Of a DNA stretch of 64,000 nt, positions 36,156-44,109 are shown in pieces (position 1 is the stretch's first letter; the number at the start of each line of letters is the position of its first letter). The notes under the pieces were generated by a model. It saw nothing but the letters and a program-made list of their open reading frames with translations. It was not told where the DNA came from and made no database searches. The translations under genes were made by a program, and so were the position numbers. Source of the DNA: an uncultured Muribaculaceae bacterium (GTDB lineage: Bacteria; Bacteroidota; Bacteroidia; Bacteroidales; Muribaculaceae); NCBI GenBank assembly GCA_910577315.1, contig CAJTME010000002.1, positions 186,001 to 250,000 of the forward strand, given 5' to 3'.

Positions 36156-37001
36156 ATGAAATTCATTGGAGCACATGTCGACACACTCCCCGACCTGAGC
36201 TATGCGCCATTATATGCAGCGCGGCTCGGGGCCAGGGCTTTCGCGCTCAACCTGGTGGATCCTTCCAGATGGAAGTCCCCTGAATTGAGCGACGGCATCG
36301 CCGTGCGCTTCCGCGAGAATTGCGCCGCAAACGGTTTTGACCCCTGCCACATACTCCCTCACGCCGGGTTCGTAATCAATCTTTGCTCGCCCGACGCCAA
36401 AAAGCTGAAGCTGTCCGAGCTTGCCATGATTGACGAGATGACACGCGCGAAAAAGCTTGGTCTCACCATGCTCAACTTTCATCCAGGCGCCCATCTCAAG
36501 CAGATGGACGAGGATGAATCCCTCCGCCTTGTCGCATCGACCCTCAACAAGATTCTTGACAGGACCGATGGCGTGACCGCAGTTATTGAAAACACCGCCG
36601 GCCAGGGCTCAAACATCGGCTATTCATTCGCCCACCTCGGCGCCATTATCGATGCCGTCGACGACAAGACGAGGGTAGGGGTCTGCATCGACACCGCTCA
36701 TGCGTTCGCCGCCGGCTACGACCTCGCCACCGACCAAGGCTATGACGCCGCATGGGCTGAATTCGACTCATGCGTCGGATTCCAATACCTGCGCGGCATG
36801 CACATCAACGACTCCATGCGCAAGCTCGCTTCGCGCGTCGACCGCCATGCCCCGATAGGGCACGGACTCATCGGGCGCCCGTTCTTTGAACGCCTCATGA
36901 AAGACGCGCGCTTCGACAGCATACCTCTCATCCTCGAAACCCCCGATCCGGCCCTGTGGCAGGCCGAGGTGGCCCAGCTCTATGCAATGGCCGCCGTATG
37001 A
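36156..37001 (+). CDS. nfo: Deoxyribonuclease IV (AP endonuclease)
   Basis: 281-residue zinc endonuclease cutting 5' of abasic sites in base excision repair. The metal ligands of the Nfo barrel are visible: LPHAGF, NFHPGAH, IENTAGQG, IDTAHAFAAGYD, MHINDS, VDRHAPIGHG and LETPDP. Normal length, cytoplasmic, monocistronic with its own promoter. Confidence 0.96.
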   Translation: MKFIGAHVDTLPDLSYAPLYAARLGARAFALNLVDPSRWKSPELSDGIAVRFRENCAANGFDPCHILPHAGFVINLCSPDAKKLKLSELAMIDEMTRAKKLGLTMLNFHPGAHLKQMDEDESLRLVASTLNKILDRTDGVTAVIENTAGQGSNIGYSFAHLGAIIDAVDDKTRVGVCIDTAHAFAAGYDLATDQGYDAAWAEFDSCVGFQYLRGMHINDSMRKLASRVDRHAPIGHGLIGRPFFERLMKDARFDSIPLILETPDPALWQAEVAQLYAMAAV

Positions 37002-37044
37002 ACGTGAATCAATAAAAAATAGTATAACACCTTAAATACAAGCA

Positions 37045-38913
37045 ATGAAAAGCAAACCTGATTTGAGCTTCTGGAAGCTGTGGAACCTATCGTTCGGCTT
37101 CTTTGGCGTCCAGATTGCCTATGCGCTGCAAAGCTCGCAAGTGAGCCGTATATTCTCTACAATCGGTGCTGACCCCCATGACCTCAGCTACTTTTGGATT
37201 CTTCCCCCGCTGATGGGACTTGTGGTCCAGCCAATCGTCGGTGCCGCTTCCGACAAAACCTGGAACCGCTTCGGCCGCCGTCTGCCTTATCTGCTCTTCG
37301 GCGCCCTCGTTGCCATCGTCGTGATGTGCTTCCTCCCCAATGCCGGTTCCCTCGGTCTTGGCGTGTCACAGGCCATTATCTTCGGCCTCGTGATGCTCAT
37401 GTTCCTCGACACCTCGATCAACATGGCCATGCAGCCCTTCAAGATGCTTGTGGGCGATTTCGTCAATGAAAAACAGAAAGGCCTGGCCTATTCAATCCAG
37501 TCGTTCCTCTGCAACGCCGGTTCTGTTGTCGGCTACATCGCGCCCATCGTGCTTGCATTGTTCCTCAGCAACACCGCTCCTGCGGGCGAGGTGCCTCCCA
37601 CAGTCACCTGGGCCTTCTACATCGGTGCCGCCGTGTTGCTCCTCTGTGTGGTTTACACCTTTGCCAAGGTAAAGGAAATGCCACCCCACGAATACGCTGA
37701 ATATCAGGGCGTTCAACCCGCCGACCATTCCAAGCAGGAGAAAACCAACCTCATCAAGCTCCTCGTCCGCGCCCCCAAGGTGTTCTGGACTGTCGGCATC
37801 GTGCAGTTCTTCTGCTGGGCCGGATTCCTTTACATGTGGACATACTCTACCGATGCCATCGCCGGCCATGCCTATGACGCTCCGTCAACCAACGTTGTGA
37901 CCGGTCTCACCATCGACGGCAAGGCTTACAACGACAAATACGTGTTCAACGGCGAGCGTCCCGTCATCATGGACGGCCGTCTTGCCCTCGGCCAGGTTGA
38001 GGTTGACGGCCAGGTCTACGAACCCGCCACCGTAACCGTCAACGGCGACACCGTCGTGAAAAACCATCAGGTTGTCTATGACCTCGGCGTCGCCAAGGTT
38101 CAGCTCGAACCCCAGGGCAAAGGCGTTCTTGCCACCGCCGGCCAGACCGTGAAAGTCGACAACCTTCCCGAAATGACCGTCCTTCAGGACGCCTACACCG
38201 TGTCCGAGCTTGCCCTCGTGCAGCCCGGCACACAGCTCACCCTTGCCCACATCGCCAAGCAGCAGGCCAACGGCGAGTATGTCCTCGACCAGACCTCGAC
38301 CCTTCCCGCGTCTTCCGCACCCGAGAACATAACCGTCAACCACACCACCGTGCTCAACGCATCTTCCAAGGAATATCAGGATGCCGGTGACTGGAACGGC
38401 GTTCTTCTCGCCATCCAGGCCATCGCCGCCGTGCTTTGGGCTGTCGTTCTCGCCCAGTTCAAGAATCGCAAGGTCGGCTACTCCCTGTCGCTCTTTATCG
38501 GAGCCATAGGCTTCATGTCGGTTTACTTCATCAACCATCCCTATGTGCTCGCCATAAGCTACGCGCTGATGGGATGCGCCTGGGCCGCCATGCTCGCCAT
38601 GCCGTTCACCATACTGACCAATGCACTCGCCGGTGACCATATCGGCACCTACCTGGGTCTGTTCAACTGCACCATCTGCATCCCCCAGATTGTCGCAGCC
38701 CTCTGCGGTGGCCTGATTCTTCATTGCTTCGCTCCCGCCGCCAACGGCGCTCCCGCCACAGTCTGGATGCTTGTCGTATCCGGCATACTCCTCCTTCTCG
38801 GCTCCGTTGCCGTTTGGAATATCAAGGAAACCTTCGGCTCCCAGGCCGGCGCAGCGGGCAAGCCCCTCGACGCCATGGCCGAATCCCAGATGGTAGCCAA
38901 CGAAGACATTTGA
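37045..38913 (+). CDS. MFS (SLC45/GPH-like) transporter with a large periplasmic insert
   Basis: 622-residue major facilitator protein, likely a sugar:cation symporter. The N-terminal half has WNLSFGFFGVQIAYALQ and the loop 2-3 motif SDKTWNRFGRRLPY, typical of SLC45/GPH-related carriers. Between helices 7 (about 250-268) and 8 (about 451-470) lies a hydrophilic beta-rich domain of about 170 residues (275-447) with repeated DG/NG turns (TIDGKAYN, EVDGQVYEPA, TVNGDTVVK). By topology this loop is periplasmic. Most relatives lack it. Substrate unknown; no polysaccharide genes adjoin. Confidence 0.88.
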   Translation: MKSKPDLSFWKLWNLSFGFFGVQIAYALQSSQVSRIFSTIGADPHDLSYFWILPPLMGLVVQPIVGAASDKTWNRFGRRLPYLLFGALVAIVVMCFLPNAGSLGLGVSQAIIFGLVMLMFLDTSINMAMQPFKMLVGDFVNEKQKGLAYSIQSFLCNAGSVVGYIAPIVLALFLSNTAPAGEVPPTVTWAFYIGAAVLLLCVVYTFAKVKEMPPHEYAEYQGVQPADHSKQEKTNLIKLLVRAPKVFWTVGIVQFFCWAGFLYMWTYSTDAIAGHAYDAPSTNVVTGLTIDGKAYNDKYVFNGERPVIMDGRLALGQVEVDGQVYEPATVTVNGDTVVKNHQVVYDLGVAKVQLEPQGKGVLATAGQTVKVDNLPEMTVLQDAYTVSELALVQPGTQLTLAHIAKQQANGEYVLDQTSTLPASSAPENITVNHTTVLNASSKEYQDAGDWNGVLLAIQAIAAVLWAVVLAQFKNRKVGYSLSLFIGAIGFMSVYFINHPYVLAISYALMGCAWAAMLAMPFTILTNALAGDHIGTYLGLFNCTICIPQIVAALCGGLILHCFAPAANGAPATVWMLVVSGILLLLGSVAVWNIKETFGSQAGAAGKPLDAMAESQMVANEDI

Positions 38914-38925
38914 TTCAAATTTAAG

Positions 38926-39022
38926 AATTAGGAATTGCCACCCGGCCCTCGGCTCTTTCCGAGTCCTCCGAGCTCTTCAAGAACTCCGAGCCTCCGAGCC
39001 ACCCGGATGGCAATTCCTAATT
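38926..39022. repeat. Long imperfect inverted repeat before sdaA
   Basis: Arms 38926-38945 (aattaggaattgccacccgg) and 39003-39022 differ at one position and enclose a C/T-rich core with several ctccgag and cgagc repeats. The right arm continues into tandem cctaatt units up to about 39043. It could terminate the transporter transcript or be a dispersed intergenic element; no T tract follows directly. Confidence 0.6.
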
Positions 39023-39051
39023 CCTAACTCCTAATTCCTAATTTAAATTAA

Positions 39052-40248
39052 GTGGAATCTCTCAAACAACTGTTCAAAATAGGCAACGGGCCCTCCTCCT
39101 CCCACACCATGGGTCCACGCAAAGCCGCGATAATGTTCGCCGACGAGGCTGGCGACGCCGCCTCGTGCGTCGTGACCCTCTTCGGTTCCCTGGCCGCGAC
39201 CGGCAAGGGACACCTTACCGACCAGGCCATCCTCGAGGTCCTCACTCCCCGCTTTCCCACCACCATTGCCTGGCAGCCCGAGACGGTGAAACCATTTCAC
39301 ACCAATGCCATGACCTTCACGGCCTACGATGCCGAAGGAAAGGAAACCCTATCGCGTACGTATTACTCGGTGGGCGGCGGCGACATCGTCCTCGAAGGCG
39401 AGCCACGCATCCCCGGGAAGTCAATCTATCCGCTCTCGAAGATAAAGGACATACTCAAATGGTGTGAGCAAACCGGCAAGACCTACTGGGAATATGTCGG
39501 TGAAGTCGAAGGTCCCGAAATCTGGGACTACCTGGCCGAGGTATGGCGCGTGATGAAAGCCGCCGTCGAGCGTGGAGTTGAAGCCGAGGGCGTGTTGCCC
39601 GGTGGTCTCGGCGTGCGCCGTAAGGCCGTGAGCTATTACGTGCATGCGGCCGGCTACAACCAGTCGCTCAAATCGCGCGGTCTTGTCTATGCCTATGCCC
39701 TCGCCGTCAGCGAGGAAAACGCATCTGGCGGACAGATTGTCACCGCTCCCACCTGCGGTTCGTGCGGAATCGTCCCCGCCGTGCTCTACCACCTCCACAC
39801 CTCAAAGGGATTCTCCGAAAAACGAATCCTGCGCGCGCTCGCCACTGCCGGACTTTTCGGCAACGTAGTCAAGCATAACGCCTCTGTCTCGGGAGCCGAA
39901 GTGGGCTGTCAGGGCGAGGTTGGCGTGGCCTGTGCCATGGCTGCCGCCGCTGCCTCGCAGCTCTTCGGCGGAACCCCGGCCCAGATTGAATACTCCGCCG
40001 AAATGGGACTTGAACACCACCTCGGCCTCACCTGCGACCCCGTGTGCGGCCTCGTGCAGATTCCCTGCATCGAGCGAAACGCCTACGCTGCCGCCCGCGC
40101 GCTCGACGCCAACCTCTACGCCGCCTTCTCCGACGGCCGCCACTCGGTAAGCTTCGACCGCATCGTCGAGGTCATGAAACAGACCGGCCACGACATCCCG
40201 TCCCTCTACAAGGAAACTGCCCTCGGCGGCCTCGCCGTCATAAAGTGA
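39052..40248 (+). CDS. sdaA: L-serine ammonia-lyase, iron-sulfur type
   Basis: 398-residue single-chain serine dehydratase giving pyruvate and ammonia. The fused beta and alpha parts are both present: FKIGNGPSSSHTMGPRKAA at the start, APTCGSCGIVPA, and the cluster cysteines in CDPVCGLVQIPCIERN. The codon before the GTG at 39052 is TAA, and the family N-terminus begins right after it, so GTG is the only plausible start. Oxygen-sensitive [4Fe-4S] enzyme, as expected in an anaerobe. Confidence 0.95.
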   Translation: MESLKQLFKIGNGPSSSHTMGPRKAAIMFADEAGDAASCVVTLFGSLAATGKGHLTDQAILEVLTPRFPTTIAWQPETVKPFHTNAMTFTAYDAEGKETLSRTYYSVGGGDIVLEGEPRIPGKSIYPLSKIKDILKWCEQTGKTYWEYVGEVEGPEIWDYLAEVWRVMKAAVERGVEAEGVLPGGLGVRRKAVSYYVHAAGYNQSLKSRGLVYAYALAVSEENASGGQIVTAPTCGSCGIVPAVLYHLHTSKGFSEKRILRALATAGLFGNVVKHNASVSGAEVGCQGEVGVACAMAAAAASQLFGGTPAQIEYSAEMGLEHHLGLTCDPVCGLVQIPCIERNAYAAARALDANLYAAFSDGRHSVSFDRIVEVMKQTGHDIPSLYKETALGGLAVIK

Positions 40249-40251
40249 TCC

Positions 40252-41166
40252 TTAGAAAAGCAGGTTGACACATCCCATGATGAAACCCAAAAGGGCTCCG
40301 AGCCACACGATGGCTTTGAGCTCTTTTTTCATTACCTGGAAAATGAGCGCCTCCGATTCCCTCACATCCATCTCGTTGATTCTCGACTCCACGATACGGC
40401 TTATGTTTACGGCCTCGAGAATCTTGGGAAGCTGTTCTGAAATCAAGTTGCGGTACAGTGCTACTATCGCCTGTTTCGCCTGGCCGATTTGCTCCTCCCT
40501 GCCCGCAAAAAGCTCCTTCATGGGCATCTGCATGAACCCCGAAATCTGGCCCTCGATAAGGTTCGACACCATTTCAGCCGAGCGGGTGAAAAGCATCTGG
40601 TTGATGTTCTTTGCCAGCAGTGTCTCCACAGGTTTAGCTATCAACCCCAGAAACTGATCGGCGCCGATTGTGCCGAGCAATCCTCCTCTCACCTTGTCAA
40701 GCACATGTTCCGTCACCATATGCGCTATCTTCGGCCCGAGGTCGGCGTTGGCCAGCGCCGAATGAATCTGTCCCGACAGGTCCTCGCTGATGTTGGCCGT
40801 GATTGCCGTTAGGTCGTCCTCCGACACATAGTGTGCTAAAAAATCACGCACACATTCATCATTCGCCATCTGCGTTGCGACGAACCCGTCAATCGCACTG
40901 GAAATCTTCGCAATCATATCTTCCGAAAGCAAAGTCTTCTCGATGACATCCTTGTTCATCAGGTTCTTGCTGATGGCGTCGCCAATCGAGGCCGCTATGC
41001 GTGGCTTCTCCTTGGGTATGATTCCTGGCGTGAAAGGCACTTTCATGCCGAACACATATTTTGCCGTCCGCGGCCTGAAAAGCATCCGTATGGCAATGTC
41101 GTTGGTGATGTAACCTATGACCGCTCCAATCAGCGGTCTTAATATATAAGTGAGTTCTAATGTCAT
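40252..41166 (-). CDS. DUF445 family membrane-anchored protein
   Basis: 304 residues. N-terminal segment IGAVIGYITNDIAIRMLFRP and VPFTPGIIPKEKPRIAASIG match DUF445 (YheB-like). A long helical middle follows, and the C-terminus is a hydrophobic hairpin (AIVWLGALLGFIMGCVNLLF). Inner-membrane protein of unknown function. It converges on sdaA with only 3 bp between the stops. Confidence 0.9.
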   Translation of the reverse strand: MTLELTYILRPLIGAVIGYITNDIAIRMLFRPRTAKYVFGMKVPFTPGIIPKEKPRIAASIGDAISKNLMNKDVIEKTLLSEDMIAKISSAIDGFVATQMANDECVRDFLAHYVSEDDLTAITANISEDLSGQIHSALANADLGPKIAHMVTEHVLDKVRGGLLGTIGADQFLGLIAKPVETLLAKNINQMLFTRSAEMVSNLIEGQISGFMQMPMKELFAGREEQIGQAKQAIVALYRNLISEQLPKILEAVNISRIVESRINEMDVRESEALIFQVMKKELKAIVWLGALLGFIMGCVNLLF

Positions 41167-41227
41167 ATTTTGCAGCTTTTATACATACAAAATTACGCAA
41201 ACTGTTGCGCATGTCAAAATAAATTCC

Positions 41228-41235
41228 TAACTTTG
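41228..41235 (+). promoter_or_regulatory. -7 element for tRNA-Ser(TGA)
   Basis: TAACTTTG, 16 bp before the tRNA 5' end, matching TAnnTTTG. Confidence 0.55.
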
Positions 41236-41251
41236 TACCCGCAAAACCACA

Positions 41252-41336
41252 GGAGAGATGGCAGAGTGGTCGATTGCGGCGGTCTTGAAAACCGTTGAGG
41301 GTAACACCTCCGGGGGTTCGAATCCCTCTCTCTCCG
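41252..41336 (+). tRNA. tRNA-Ser(TGA)
   Basis: Acceptor GGAGAGA (41252-41258) pairs with TCTCTCC (41329-41335), discriminator G. Anticodon loop CTTGAAA gives anticodon TGA at 41286-41288. A long variable arm (type II) and the T-loop GGTTCGAATCC confirm tRNA-Ser reading UCN codons ending in A. The 3' CCA is not encoded. Confidence 0.97.
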
Positions 41337-41340
41337 CACA

Positions 41341-41372
41341 AGAGCTGCAAGTCTTTGACTTGTGGCTCTTTT
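41341..41372 (+). terminator. Terminator after tRNA-Ser(TGA)
   Basis: Imperfect stem agagctgcaag / cttgtggctct with a 7-nt loop, followed by TTTT. A second diverged copy of the same hairpin lies at about 41496-41526. Confidence 0.65.
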
Positions 41373-41404
41373 GCGTAGAGGGAGGGTGAGAACCCCCGGG
41401 TTCG

Positions 41405-41476
41405 TCATCGCGTAGCGCTTTCGGAGCGCAGCGTAGAAAGTCATCGCGTAGCGCTTTCGGAGCGCAGCGTAGAAAG
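41405..41476 (+). repeat. Two perfect 36-bp tandem repeats
   Basis: Copies at 41405-41440 and 41441-41476 are identical and each contains an inverted core (agcgct ttcgg agcgca). They lie between the tRNA-Ser 3' end and its diverged duplicate. Confidence 0.85.
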
Positions 41477-41533
41477 AATCCTCTCTCCGTAAAAGGAGCT
41501 GCAAGTCTTTTGACTTGTGGCTCTTTTGCGTAA
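41476..41533 (+). repeat. Diverged duplicate of the tRNA-Ser 3' end and terminator
   Basis: The stretch from gaatcc through the terminator hairpin and cttttgcgta at 41320-41377 recurs at 41476-41533 with small changes (gaatcctctctccgtaaaag). This looks like the scar of a duplication or of site-specific insertion and loss at the tRNA. No integrase gene is present. Confidence 0.65.
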
Positions 41534-41641
41534 GATATTCCATCTTTTACGCATTTTCCAGTTTATTCCAGAAAAAAAATTACTATCTTAGGGGTAATGA
41601 TTTCGGCAGTTCATCTGTCTTCTATATAAAACGACTTCCGA

Positions 41642-42121
41642 ATGAAATATTCCGCAACCGAGTTTGAGGCTCTCTACATTCAATGCTTCCCGCCCTCGAT
41701 GAGGCTGGCCATGAGCCTCCTCCACGAGGAAGACGAGGCCCGCGATGTAGTTCAGGAAGTGTTTCTCAAACTTTGGGAATCGGGTATGAGGTTCGACAAC
41801 CCGTTGGCATTCATCATAAGAGCCGTCCGCAATGCGTGCCTGAACCGAATCAGCATGATGGAGACCCGCGAGAAAGTGAGGCGTAGGCTATCGCTGGATT
41901 CCCCGCCCGACGATTTCGACATCGAAGCCCACCATGAAGAAGTCATGACGGCTGTACGCTCCCTGCTTACGCCGCGCGAGCGTGAAATCGTGGATAAGAT
42001 CTACGCCGACGGACTCTCTTACCGCGAAACTGCCGAAAATCTTGAAGTGTCGGTTGCGGCAGTCAACAAAAATATAGTCTCGGCACTGAAAAAAACTGAG
42101 AAACCATTTCAAAACCGGTAA
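41642..42121 (+). CDS. ECF RNA polymerase sigma factor
   Basis: 159-residue sigma-70 group 4 protein. Region 2 includes SLLHEEDEARDVVQEVFLKLWE and region 4 LTPREREIVDKIYADGLSYRE with SVAAVNKNIVSALKK. Directly followed (3 bp) by a single-pass membrane protein placed as its anti-sigma factor and then by a secreted protein. The promoter upstream is unclear. Signal unknown. Confidence 0.93.
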   Translation: MKYSATEFEALYIQCFPPSMRLAMSLLHEEDEARDVVQEVFLKLWESGMRFDNPLAFIIRAVRNACLNRISMMETREKVRRRLSLDSPPDDFDIEAHHEEVMTAVRSLLTPREREIVDKIYADGLSYRETAENLEVSVAAVNKNIVSALKKTEKPFQNR

Positions 42122-42124
42122 ATC

Positions 42125-42811
42125 ATGACAGAAGAACAGAAAGAAAAACTGATAGCCAAGATGCTTGACTCTCCTTCCTCTTTGTCAGACGAGGAGCTGG
42201 AGATGATAACCCTCGATGAAGAGCTGCGGGATATTTACGAAATATCCTCGTCAGTCAGCGGTGCGTGCATGCCGGCTCCTCATCTCGAACCGTCGCAGGA
42301 ATGGATGCGCTTCCGTCCGCGAATCATGCGCAGGCCATCCCCGATGCGCTGGATTATGCGGGTCGCGGCAATTTTCTTAGGGATAGCGTTTGTGTCGGCC
42401 GTAGTGGTCAGAATGATTGACAGCCGCTTTACTCCCGATAACCGCCCGCACATAGCCATGCTCGAGCCGATAAAACTGTCCGATACCGCCCCCTTGCATC
42501 CGTCTGCCGTTCAGGAGGCCGCGGAATGTCAGGTTGCGGATTTGGCTCCCGCCGACCGTAAGCTTGAGCCTTCCGCAAGGCCGCGCGTGGCGAAAGCCGT
42601 GGTGACCCGCTGTGAACCTCCCTCGGAATGTACCGATATTGACATTGACGAATACCTCCGCATCCAGCAGGCCCGCACTGACAATGAACTGGCTGTGCTC
42701 ACTGCCGAAGCGATGTCGGATGAACTTGCCGTCCTCCACCGCATGTGCGACATTGCCGGATTGGACGACCATGCCGTAGAAAGCGCAATCAGATGTGTGA
42801 CAATGCAATAA
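42125..42811 (+). CDS. Single-pass membrane protein, putative anti-sigma factor
   Basis: 228 residues: acidic cytoplasmic part (SLSDEELEMITLDEELRDIY), one membrane helix (about 77-99, WIMRVAAIFLGIAFVSAVVV), then a periplasmic domain rich in Pro and Ala. The position after an ECF sigma gene and the topology suggest a sigma regulator, but no anti-sigma zinc motif is visible. The function is inferred from context. Confidence 0.7.
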   Translation: MTEEQKEKLIAKMLDSPSSLSDEELEMITLDEELRDIYEISSSVSGACMPAPHLEPSQEWMRFRPRIMRRPSPMRWIMRVAAIFLGIAFVSAVVVRMIDSRFTPDNRPHIAMLEPIKLSDTAPLHPSAVQEAAECQVADLAPADRKLEPSARPRVAKAVVTRCEPPSECTDIDIDEYLRIQQARTDNELAVLTAEAMSDELAVLHRMCDIAGLDDHAVESAIRCVTMQ

Positions 42812-42822
42812 ATACCTTAAAT

Positions 42823-43659
42823 ATGAAAACATCACTATTCCGGCTTTTAGCCATCCTCCTTGCCCTCATGCCGATAGGCGTTGTAGCGCAAACAAACATC
42901 CAGTCGGCCTTCGATGCTATAATCAAATGCCCGGACGCCCAGATAACCGAACGTCACACCCTCGACAAAGACCCCGTGACCCTCGTGAAGACAGGCCAGG
43001 CCGACATATATCGCTTCGTGCTTCCCGCCGGCAAAGCGAAACTCATCAAAAACGTGGTTTCCGCGTTTGAGAAAGACTGCCAGACCGCCTACAGCTACAG
43101 CCGCGGCAAAGCTACCGAAAACCAGCCCCCTATCCAGTTGGCCGTCGGAGACGCCACTGCCTCGGGCGTGAACATCATCGAACCCGACTGCGAATACATC
43201 TATGCTTTGTTCCTGCCTTCCCAGGCTGAAGACCCCGACGGAAAATACCGTTACGCCTATGCTGTCACCTACAAGGAAGATGATGGCGAAATTACGGGAA
43301 GACTTGTCGTGACCTACGCCACCACATTGAAATACCGTCAGCAAGCCGAGATGCAGCGGCAAAACGATGTCCTTCGCAATTTCTCAAACGGAGCCTACGT
43401 CATTCAAGCTCCGGCCGAACCCTGGTTTGATACGCTGATGTCATATTTTCAAGCAATGACTTCCGCCAATTCCCAGACGAGAATCGCACTGGCATCAAAA
43501 GCATACAAAGTAATCCGTGACACCTCCGATTACCCCGAAGTCACCAAAGCTGACAAAGATGCGGTCCGCGAAATACTGAAAGCGATGATTTCAGATAAAA
43601 AATACTCCGAAACTGTCCTCAACCGACTCCTCAACCAATGCTTGACAGAAATTAAATAA
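42823..43659 (+). CDS. Secreted hypothetical protein of the ECF sigma operon
   Basis: 278 residues with signal peptide MKTSLFRLLAILLALMPIGV and processed at about VAQ. The mature protein is soluble and mixed alpha/beta (KAKLIKNVVSAFEKDCQTAY, VNIIEPDCEYIYALFLP). Bacteroidales ECF loci often end in such a small secreted protein; I cannot name a family. It starts 11 bp after the membrane regulator and is followed by a hairpin (43681-43715). Confidence 0.78.
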   Translation: MKTSLFRLLAILLALMPIGVVAQTNIQSAFDAIIKCPDAQITERHTLDKDPVTLVKTGQADIYRFVLPAGKAKLIKNVVSAFEKDCQTAYSYSRGKATENQPPIQLAVGDATASGVNIIEPDCEYIYALFLPSQAEDPDGKYRYAYAVTYKEDDGEITGRLVVTYATTLKYRQQAEMQRQNDVLRNFSNGAYVIQAPAEPWFDTLMSYFQAMTSANSQTRIALASKAYKVIRDTSDYPEVTKADKDAVREILKAMISDKKYSETVLNRLLNQCLTEIK

Positions 43660-43680
43660 AAACAGCAAATCATACCGAGC

Positions 43681-43715
43681 CAGCCATCTTCCCGCGCGAT
43701 GCAGGGAGATGGCTG
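43681..43715 (+). terminator. Possible terminator of the ECF sigma operon
   Basis: Stem cagccatcttccc / gggagatggctg with one bulged T and a 10-nt loop. There is no T tract, so the call is tentative. Confidence 0.4.
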
Positions 43716-43731
43716 CAATCTATCCCCCAAT

Positions 43732-44022
43732 CAATGCGCCCACGGCGCTACACGCGGTTGGCGTGAGACAGGGCCGCCTTCGGCGACTACATACTCTTTT
43801 TGTTTTGCCATCCGGGTGGTTTGGCGCCTACGGCGCGACATATTGTTGATAAGCCGCAGTAGGGGCGCTGCATGCAGCGCCCGCACAAGCCCCCACCACC
43901 ATAAAACAATGCGCCTGCGGCGCTACACGCAGTTGGCGTGAGACAGGGTCGCCTGCGGCGACTACATGCCCCCACCAATCGTCTTGGTGGGGTTAACGAC
44001 GATGGCGTCGTCTCCGACGACT
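43732..44022 (+). repeat. Left mosaic array of hairpin repeats
   Basis: Four module types are seen. Alpha (61 bp) at 43732-43792 and 43907-43967 contains GCGCCTGCGGCGCTACA and TCGCCTGCGGCGACTACAT. Beta (about 55 bp) at 43795-43849 contains gttttgccat and a GGCGCC-hairpin with ACAT. Gamma at 43860-43883 is the palindrome GGGCGCTGCATGCAGCGCCC. Delta at 43969-44022 has the hairpin ccccacca-atcgtc-ttggtgggg. Every module forms a hairpin, and most end in CTACAT or a variant. No protein gene is supported between 43660 and 44109; the open frames here are by-products of the repeats. From 44023 to 44109 I see nothing. Confidence 0.85.
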
Positions 44023-44109
44023 GCGGCGCGGAATATTGCTGTGGGATTATTGGTGTTTTTATGTTTTGTTTTCCGACGATGTCAATGTTCTCTTGCTGCC
44101 GGTTTGGTT

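Noticed and set aside
41405..41476. CRISPR array
   Set aside because: The two 36-bp copies are directly adjacent with no spacer, and no cas genes are present.
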